Positions 59,301-64,000 of a DNA stretch of 64,000 nt are shown in pieces; position 1 is the stretch's first letter; each line of letters opens with the position of its first letter. The position numbers were made by a program, and so were the translations under genes. The notes under the pieces were generated by a model. The model was not told the DNA's origin and did no database searches. It worked only from the letters and a program-made list of their open reading frames with translations. Source of the DNA: Lepidurus packardi (lineage: Eukaryota; Arthropoda; Branchiopoda; Notostraca; Triopsidae). The stretch is taken from contig JAKZAN010000001.1 in the NCBI GenBank assembly GCA_023053545.1, positions 9,382,565 to 9,446,564 on the forward strand. Reading direction: 5' to 3'.

Positions 59301-59882
59301 CTTCTTTTTATGTCCCTGCTTCCTTTTCTCCTTTTTTGTGGTATTCTTGTGAAAGGTCAGTCAGCCAAAATTGCTACACTAAAACCTGTGGGATGATCGG
59401 GCCTCTGAAATCTCAGAGGATGAGATCACGCGAGTTGCTCTGTATCAAACCAACCCGTTTTGGTTGCATGGGATATGTTGCTCGGGCGGCTGGCTAGAAG
59501 CATATGGCATTTCTCCAAGTCCAAGTTGACAACAGGACAGCATTCTTTTCCCTTGCCGTTCGTTCCGGTCTGAGTGTTGTGGTTTACGCCGACGAGCCCC
59601 ACCACGCTAAGTCAGAGCACACAGCTGAAACTTTTGGAAAGCTGGAACGCTGGAGTATTTAGGGGCAAGCAAACTATACTAATTATGTGCCCATTCCCAC
59701 TACAGAAAATGCAGGGAAATCAAACTACAGTGTTCACTCCAGACCTCCGGAAGATTTTCGAGTGCCAGGAGAGGCTGTATAGGGCGGAGGGAAGGATGGA
59801 GAAATATGATAAATGAACTTACTTCGATCCGCCAGATTTCCAAGCCTGCGTTCTGCCCTGCATTCTCGAAGGCCGCTGACAT
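53343..59882 (-). CDS. Gel: Gelsolin, six-repeat actin severing/capping protein (whole gene, 17 exons)
   Basis: Exons from 5' to 3' (high to low coordinates): 59823-59882, 58234-58308, 57918-57983, 57293-57416, 56783-57073, 56500-56621, 56207-56305, 55597-55734, 55344-55461, 54722-54963, 54512-54650, 54341-54435, 54143-54265, 53824-54069, 53642-53752, 53456-53581, 53343-53396. They join in frame to 742 residues. Six gelsolin repeats fall at about 10-120, 130-225, 247-355, 370-505, 524-620 and 625-735. Family knowledge: calcium-regulated severing and barbed-end capping of actin filaments. No signal peptide precedes the first repeat and there is no villin headpiece, so this is a cytosolic gelsolin rather than villin or plasma gelsolin. 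An acidic linker ([13 protein letters not shown]) separates repeats 2 and 3. A secreted isoform from another first exon cannot be excluded. Confidence 0.96.
53456..53581 (-). CDS. Gel: Gelsolin exon 16: repeat 6 end
   Basis: Residues 684-725: [20 protein letters not shown], then [37 protein letters not shown] is conserved. Phase 0 both sides, donor GTAAGT. Confidence 0.97.
53642..53752 (-). CDS. Gel: Gelsolin exon 15: repeat 6
   Basis: Residues 647-683: [20 protein letters not shown], then [31 protein letters not shown] is the repeat 6 core. Phase 0 both sides. Confidence 0.97.
53824..54069 (-). CDS. Gel: Gelsolin exon 14: repeat 5 end and repeat 6 start
   Basis: Residues 565-646: [40 protein letters not shown], and [32 protein letters not shown] and PRLF-C----G---V-EI--F are the classic blocks. 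Phase 0 both sides. Confidence 0.97.
54143..54265 (-). CDS. Gel: Gelsolin exon 13: repeat 5, first part
   Basis: Residues 524-564: [20 protein letters not shown], then [36 protein letters not shown]----- is the repeat 5 signature. The acceptor GAAG followed by GTAAGA has a weak pyrimidine tract. Confidence 0.95.
54341..54435 (-). CDS. Gel: Gelsolin exon 12: end of repeat 4
   Basis: Residues 492-523: [20 protein letters not shown] and [10 protein letters not shown]. The M-IF-GG-ASGF---- and DG-RLFHV--- motifs mark the repeat 4-5 boundary. Phase 1 in and phase 0 out. Confidence 0.96.
54512..54650 (-). CDS. Gel: Gelsolin exon 11: repeat 4, middle
   Basis: Residues 446-491: [20 protein letters not shown], then [20 protein letters not shown] and FLKMFQ. 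The D-E---SA-----LD-ELGG-AVQVRV-QG-EP-HFL-MF pattern is family-typical. Confidence 0.97.
54722..54963 (-). CDS. Gel: Gelsolin exon 10: repeat 4, first part
   Basis: Residues 365-445: [20 protein letters not shown], then [16 protein letters not shown] and [24 protein letters not shown] is conserved in repeat 4. Phase 1 in and phase 0 out. Confidence 0.97.
54964..55343 (-). other. Gelsolin intron 9 (0.38 kb)
   Basis: No feature recognised. Confidence 0.75.
55344..55461 (-). CDS. Gel: Gelsolin exon 9: end of repeat 3
   Basis: Residues 326-364: [20 protein letters not shown] and the linker to repeat 4 ([12 protein letters not shown]). Phase 1 out, donor GTACAT. Confidence 0.95.
55597..55734 (-). 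CDS. Gel: Gelsolin exon 8: repeat 3 core
   Basis: Residues 280-325: [20 protein letters not shown], then [32 protein letters not shown] and FL---GYP-WT are diagnostic. Phase 0 both sides. Confidence 0.97.
55735..56206 (-). other. Gelsolin intron 7 (0.47 kb)
   Basis: No feature recognised. Confidence 0.75.
56207..56305 (-). CDS. Gel: Gelsolin exon 7: start of repeat 3
   Basis: Residues 247-279: [20 protein letters not shown], then [19 protein letters not shown]--- and L-QSML-- are the start of repeat 3. Phase 0 both sides. Confidence 0.96.
56500..56621 (-). CDS. Gel: Gelsolin exon 6: acidic linker
   Basis: Residues 206-246: [20 protein letters not shown], then a strongly acidic [20 protein letters not shown]. 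Donor GTAAAC, phase 0 out. The frame stays open past the donor, but the next exon restores family sequence. Confidence 0.92.
56783..57073 (-). CDS. Gel: Gelsolin exon 5: repeat 1-2 linker and repeat 2
   Basis: Residues 109-205, including [15 protein letters not shown] (the conserved GGVASGF linker involved in phosphoinositide and actin contacts in the family), [13 protein letters not shown] and [20 protein letters not shown]. The longest coding exon. Phase 1 both sides. Confidence 0.97.
57293..57416 (-). CDS. Gel: Gelsolin exon 4
   Basis: Residues 68-108: [19 protein letters not shown], then [40 protein letters not shown] is the end of repeat 1 and its actin-contacting helix. Phase 1 out, donor GTACAA. 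Confidence 0.97.
57417..57917 (-). other. Gelsolin intron 3 (0.5 kb)
   Basis: AT-rich. Nothing recognised. Confidence 0.75.
57918..57983 (-). CDS. Gel: Gelsolin exon 3
   Basis: Residues 46-67, [20 protein letters not shown] then [15 protein letters not shown] is conserved in repeat 1. Phase 0 both sides, donor GTAAGT. Confidence 0.96.
58234..58308 (-). CDS. Gel: Gelsolin exon 2
   Basis: [20 protein letters not shown] followed by YIVLH, residues 21-45. YGKFY-GDSYIVL is the classic gelsolin repeat 1 strand. Acceptor CGTCTAG, donor GTGAGT, phase 0 both sides. Confidence 0.96.
58309..59822 (-). other. Gelsolin intron 1 (1.5 kb)
   Basis: The longest intron of this gene. No additional exon or repeat is recognised. 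Confidence 0.75.
59823..59882 (-). CDS. Gel: Gelsolin exon 1: start codon
   Basis: [20 protein letters not shown], ending in phase 0 at a GTAAGT donor. [12 protein letters not shown] leads directly into NF-PV-Y, the normal N-terminus of gelsolin repeat 1. The upstream context of the ATG is weak (AGCT before ATG). Confidence 0.92.
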
Positions 59883-61664
59883 AGCTAATTAGAGCTTTTT
59901 CTTTTCAGTTAACGAGGTAATTATGCACACAATAAAAGGCTCGTTCTTGGGACTATGCTGTCCTGAGTTTAAAACTGAACTGACGACAGAATTGAGTTTT
60001 GGGTAGGATAGAAACTCCACAGCAAGCATGCATAGATCCGGGGCCTGGAGCTAATATTCTTTCTCTCTCTATGGCATTTCAGGTCCCCAAGAGTGCAACG
60101 CCCTCGCCCTTTTCTTTCCTTTTAGCCTTCAGAAAATAGACGTCGACGGCATCTGTCCAATCCAAAGCCCAACTTTGGCAGAAAATCTAGCATTTTCGTA
60201 CTGCTATTTCCGGACTAGGATCCCTTTTCTGCTTTTATTTTATTTGTATTTATTTTGTTGGAGCGAACGAAAACGAATACGGCTGTCTAGTTCTTAATGT
60301 GTTTTAGACGCGGTTCGAGCACCATATCGAACTAGAAATTAGAGTCGCTTTTTGTTTTGCTTTCTGCAAAAATAGAAAATCTTATGTTTGCGACGCTTAT
60401 TATAGAGACAATCTCCGTTTTTTGCCTTTTTAGGAGAAAGAGTTATTACTGTCTTCTCGACAATACCTCCTTTATTGACTTGAGGAGAGAATTTTTGAAG
60501 AAATACAAAAAATCCTTTTTATTTCGATATTTTTTATTTTATTTAATACAAATAAAATAGAAAAGAATTTTCGATTTTTTAAGTGCTTTTCTAACAGGTT
60601 CGTTATTCACCTGATCGGTTTTTCGTTTTTCCCCCAAACGAAACCATGTAACTAGTCAGTAATTATCCAACTAAGAGTGGAACGCAAACCCACTCAATAT
60701 GTTATGTTGATTAATGAAAATCCTGATTGCAAATATTGAAAGAAGGGCAATAGGCAAAAGCCTACGCCTTACAATACATTGAAAAAAATATAAAAGATAC
60801 TTAATAAATAACAAAAATAGAAAAAACATTAAAACGAGCAGTTTGTAGAGCACACAAAAACATTAATAAACATTTTATTAGTAAATTGGTGCGATTTTCT
60901 ATTTTTGTTAGCAATATAGGTTCTACGTAAAGCTGTCTTTCCGCAACACCGTCTCCACCAATGACTCGTGCAGATATTTCGTTGCAGAAACCAAAAAGAT
61001 ATTTCAACTATTGCTTTTCATTTCGAACAATTTGTTTTTATTTTCTCTTATTAGTAATAAAGTATGTGTAGAGGCGATTAATTAAAGTGACCCATTTTTT
61101 CTATTTTTGGTTAAAAAAATCTGCACTATTAATTCATCTTGCTCGTTAGCTAAGTGGTTTAAAAATGATGAATCGGCAGAAATGGAAACGCTGCGCTGAA
61201 GTCAATTATGAAGAAGTGAAAAGTTATCGAGGTCTTCTGCTTTAATTTAAAAAATCAATTTTTTGGGGGGGGGGATTGTTTCTTTCCTTGCGTTTGATTG
61301 AATGCTTGAATATGTTGTCTTCTGTTTGCGTTTTTTCAATAGCACCTCATCCTTTCGAGAACAAGATTTCTTATTTCTTGTTCGCTACGAAGAAGACGAA
61401 AAAATGGGTTCTGCATTACAGATTAAAGAAACGAAAGTTTTGGTTTCGGAATAGAAAGGTAGGATTGTTATTGTGATCTCTCTGTAAAGCTCCACACAGC
61501 TGTTGGCAGTCTTGTAGCTCAGAAACAAATTTGCCAGAAATTGAAAAATAAAATCGGAAGGATAAAAACTAATTCTAACCTCATAGGGGAAAAAATAACT
61601 AAAAATAGAAGAAATACTTTTGAGTTTGATTTCGTTTATTTTTTTGTAGGGGTTAAGTTTCTGT
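59883..61664. other. Spacer between gelsolin and the second receptor gene
   Basis: Should contain the gelsolin promoter (right to left) and the 3' UTR of the upstream receptor. A GGCAAAAGCCTACGCC segment at 60753-60768 followed by an A-rich run resembles the 3' tail of the retrotransposon remnant at 45.6 kb, on the opposite strand. A G10 tract lies near 61265. No gene is supported. Confidence 0.65.
61635..61640 (-). promoter_or_regulatory. Candidate polyadenylation signal, second receptor
   Basis: AATAAA on the - strand only about 24 bases after the stop at 61665. A very short 3' UTR would follow if it is used. Confidence 0.35.
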
Positions 61665-62113
61665 TTACATGTGACTTTCATAGACTCGGCTATTGTTCGA
61701 TTCCCGCAAGCTGCTTCTTTGGGACGTTGTCGTAGCAGTCGGAGATGACGGTGAGCTTCGTATTATCGCGGAAGTTGTTGTTTGAGTGACAGAACTCCTT
61801 CCCTGGCGGTTTCGATACACCTCCGAATTGGGAGAATTTGCCGAGTCTGTTTTTTGTAACGGGGGCGGGGCTTCATAAACTGAATGAAGCTCCTTGAAAT
61901 GGCCATGATTGTCCAAGACACCAACAATGCTACTACTTGTCGTGCCTGAATCCGCGCGATGGGTCGTCAACGTCGAGCTGGCTAGCACAGGTCGACGTCT
62001 TCTGGTGGTAGCGACTAAACATTGACATTTCCAAAGCATAGTCAAAGCCAGTGTCAAGGCCCCAAGCAAGGCTGATCCACACAAGGCCCACCACATCCAA
62101 TAAGTCTGCCAAT
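61665..62113 (-). CDS. side-like: Second receptor: transmembrane and tail exon
   Basis: Acceptor TTTTATGCAG, phase 1 in, stop TAA at 61665-61667. Begins DWQTYWMWWALCGSALLGAL, a hydrophobic helix of about 25 residues, then Cys and a basic TTRRRR stop-transfer. The tail is Ser/Thr rich and ends SRVYESHM. Tail tyrosines sit in SVYEAP, EVYRN and RVYES contexts. Unlike the + strand gene, TM and tail are one exon. Confidence 0.92.
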
Positions 62114-63619
62114 CTGCATAAAACATAGACAGACCTAAGTTGTCAGCTTTTTTTCAGTTTGTTTTCTTTCGCTATTTGTTCCGGTTGGGACGTATAGAGG
62201 ATTTCTCTTGTAGTATGAAAGAGATACATGCAGATTTTAACTTTGAAGGAGGGGTAAAAGTTAGGTAAAAAGAGACAGTAATAACCTGGAAGGGTGGATT
62301 CGGAGCTGGTCGTGGCCCATGCGATATGCCCGGGCCAATCAATAGTGGTATATTCACTTGATCCTATGCTATTGAAAGCATAGAGCATCCATTTCCCGTC
62401 TGGCATATGGAAATCGGCCCCGAAATGAAATTCCGGGACGTTACTGGTCCACTGAGCCTTGATTTGCATATTGCGAGGGTCTTGGACTTGCAACACAAAC
62501 GTTTGCTGATGGCCACCATTAAAGCCAGCTTCGCAGTTCAAAGAAATGGGTTCCGTGTTGACCACCTGGCATCGGGTCGGCGGCGAAGGTACTCCTAATT
62601 GCATGACATTAATTATGGATAGAACATTTCTTACATTACAATATAGAACAGAACGGAGAATAAAATTTCTGAAATTCTGATATGACTAACTGTACAAAAC
62701 AGTAATAGTGTTAGAAAAATATTTTGTAAATAAGTGTCGAATTTTAGAATATAGTAAAACTGACGCTTCTAAAAATATAGTACTGCACACATTACGACCA
62801 TAACCTATACGAAGAGTCTTCGTCACTCTTATTCTCGGTTGTTTGCTCAGAAACTACCAACAGCTACTAAGCAATACATATTTTTTTTTCTTTAACGACA
62901 ATTCTTATAATTAAGCTTTCATTTAAGTGGACGATATTTCAGTGTTGAAATTACACAAATTTAACTTCCATTTTTTCTTTATTCTTTCAAAGTTTAGAAT
63001 ATAGTAAAAACAATATTTCCAAATTTAGAACTGTACACTTTACGACCTAGCCTGTACGAAGAGTCTTCATGGCTCTTATTCTGGGTTGGTTGCTCGAAAA
63101 TTACCAACAGCAAGTAAACTATCCAGAAGTTTATTCTTTAACGGAATTTCTCACAATTAAGCTTTCAGTTAAGTAGGGGATATTTCAGTGTTGAAATTAA
63201 ACCAATTTAACTGGTCTATAAAAGCATACCGTCTGGTTGCAAGTAGGTTTTGCAAGGATGTTGAGTTATCCCTGCTGGGTTTTGAGCCCAACAGAAAAGG
63301 GTGCCGTACGAAGGCGTAGGTTTTTTGTTATGTTGAACTCCATTATTGTCACTGGGAGACGATTGTCGCGCGAGGGACGAGTGTGTATCGGGAAAGGTGG
63401 TCTGCAGAAAATCTGACGGGAGCGTCAAAGTGCTGTTCGATCCTTCATTGGTAAACCATTGTGAGGGCAAAGATCTCTTTTTGTCGCCATCCTGGCCTCC
63501 AACAAATGTCCACCAGAAATGTACCACACCCGGTTCGGCCTGTACAGCGCAAGGGATGGAATTGGTGACATTAAGTAGCAAGGCTTTGCGTTGCTCCGGC
63601 CGTTGACAAATGGGTGCGT
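61665..63619 (-). CDS. side-like: Second Sidestep-like receptor, 3' part (three exons; 5' part outside window)
   Basis: Exons 63230-63619, 62286-62594 and 61665-62113 join in phase 1 and encode a fifth Ig domain, an FN3 domain, a transmembrane helix and a cytoplasmic tail of about 120 residues. Block matches to the + strand receptor: YGTLFCWAQNPAG against YGSLLCWANNAIG, and CEAGFNGGHQQTFVLQV against CKAGFDGGLAQRFALEA. The tails are unrelated. By family, a cell-surface Beat/Side-type recognition protein. The gene runs off the right edge, so the N-terminal four Ig domains and signal peptide are not seen. It lies in the same orientation as gelsolin, 1.8 kb upstream of it. Confidence 0.92.
62286..62594 (-). 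CDS. side-like: Second receptor: FN3 exon
   Basis: Acceptor TGCAATTAG, phase 1 in and out. Contains GVPSPPTRCQVVNTEPISLN, CEAGFNGGHQQTFVLQVQD and PDGKWMLYAFNSIGSSEY. The donor GTTATT is weak beyond GT, but the TM exon follows in phase. Confidence 0.93.
62595..63229 (-). other. Second receptor intron with tandem duplication
   Basis: A 0.63 kb intron largely made of two diverged copies of a unit of about 230 bases (62742-62970 and 62992-63212). Both run from TTTAGAATATAGTAAAA through ACGAAGAGTCTTC to GATATTTCAGTGTTGAAATT. Confidence 0.85.
62742..63212. repeat. Diverged ~250-base tandem duplication
   Basis: Landmarks in both units in the same order: TTTAGAATATAGTAAAA, TTACGACC, ACGAAGAGTCTTC, CTCTTATTCT, ACCAACAGC, AATTAAGCTTTCA, GATATTTCAGTGTTGAAATT. 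Substitutions and small gaps show it is not recent. Confidence 0.9.
63230..63619 (-). CDS. side-like: Second receptor: Ig5 exon
   Basis: Acceptor TTTTCATTAG, donor GTATGC, phase 1 in and out. Contains APICQRPEQRKALLLNVTNS, IPCAVQAEPGVVHFWWTFVG and TPSYGTLFCWAQNPAGITQH, then PCKTYL. Unlike the + strand gene, the whole Ig5 domain is one exon. It also has a longer, Ser/Asn-rich insert between the two halves (SSLARQSSPSDNNGVQHNKK). Confidence 0.93.
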
Positions 63620-64000
63620 CTAATGAAAATTAATTAGCAACAAACACCAGCGGCTTCCCTTTTTTTCTCTCTCTTTCTCTACTCCGCTTCTCAGTGTGAG
63701 GCGTGTTTGTGTGAACTATGTAAAGATATCCGGACTGAAAAATAACTTAGTCGACGCCAGTTTGGCGACGTTTTTTTTTGACACCCTCCCCCCTTAGCAG
63801 TCTAATTTTTCTAAGCGAGAGGCATGAGACAAACAAGCAGCGAGAAAGGAATTAATGAAACTTGTCACCCGCTTTTTGTGTGGGTTAAAAAAAAGAATAG
63901 ACCTAAAATAATGAAGCTCAGCTCCCACTGAGAATTACAGAAAGGATAAGAGACAAAACGAACGTGGGATTGACATAGAAGCATAAATTTACACATAATT
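63620..64000. other. Right edge, intron of the second receptor
   Basis: No exon of the Ig4 domain is recognisable. AT-rich with pyrimidine runs. The upstream exons must lie beyond 64000. Confidence 0.65.

Noticed and set aside
60357-60560. 67-codon frame upstream of the retrotransposon-like tail at 60.75 kb
   Set aside because: Its LRREFLKKYKK stretch hints at an ORF2 end, but without the Cys-His block it is too weak to call.

Overview
The window is eukaryotic, AT-rich DNA with long introns and canonical GT-AG splice sites. The gene content (a Sidestep-type Ig receptor, a second Sidestep-like gene and a six-repeat gelsolin) points to an arthropod. I cannot place it more precisely. A crustacean or chelicerate seems as likely as an insect.

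Layout. Positions 1-4527 hold no gene I can support. From 4528 to 52080 on the + strand lies one large gene of 15 coding exons. It encodes a 946-residue single-pass receptor: signal peptide, five Ig domains, one fibronectin III domain, a transmembrane helix and a tail of about 270 residues. This is the plan of the Sidestep (Side) family, the partners of Beaten-path proteins in motor axon guidance. Every splice junction keeps frame. The signal-peptide exon is 13.4 kb from the next exon, and introns shorten toward the 3' end.

Tail-to-tail with it, on the - strand from 59882 to 53343, is a complete 17-exon gelsolin of 742 residues. It has six gelsolin repeats, no signal peptide and no villin headpiece, so it should be a cytosolic actin severing and capping protein. 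Upstream of it, also on the - strand (63619 to 61665), are the last three coding exons of a second Side-like receptor (Ig5, FN3, TM and tail). Its 5' part lies beyond the right edge. The gelsolin gene is thus sandwiched between two members of one receptor family.

The introns and spacers carry simple repeats: (CT)n near 6.1 kb, (AT)n near 41.1 kb, and A40, G29 and T27 tracts. They also carry a TTAA-flanked inverted-repeat element present in three copies (14.1, 19.3-20.8 and 44.7 kb), one of which is interrupted by another insertion. A second short inverted-repeat element lies at 6.9 kb, a decayed non-LTR retrotransposon 3' end at 45.6-46.0 kb, and there are several diverged tandem duplications. 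I found no rRNA, tRNA or CRISPR, and no clear new biological system. The main points of interest are the receptor gene architecture, the paralogue comparison and the nested mobile elements.
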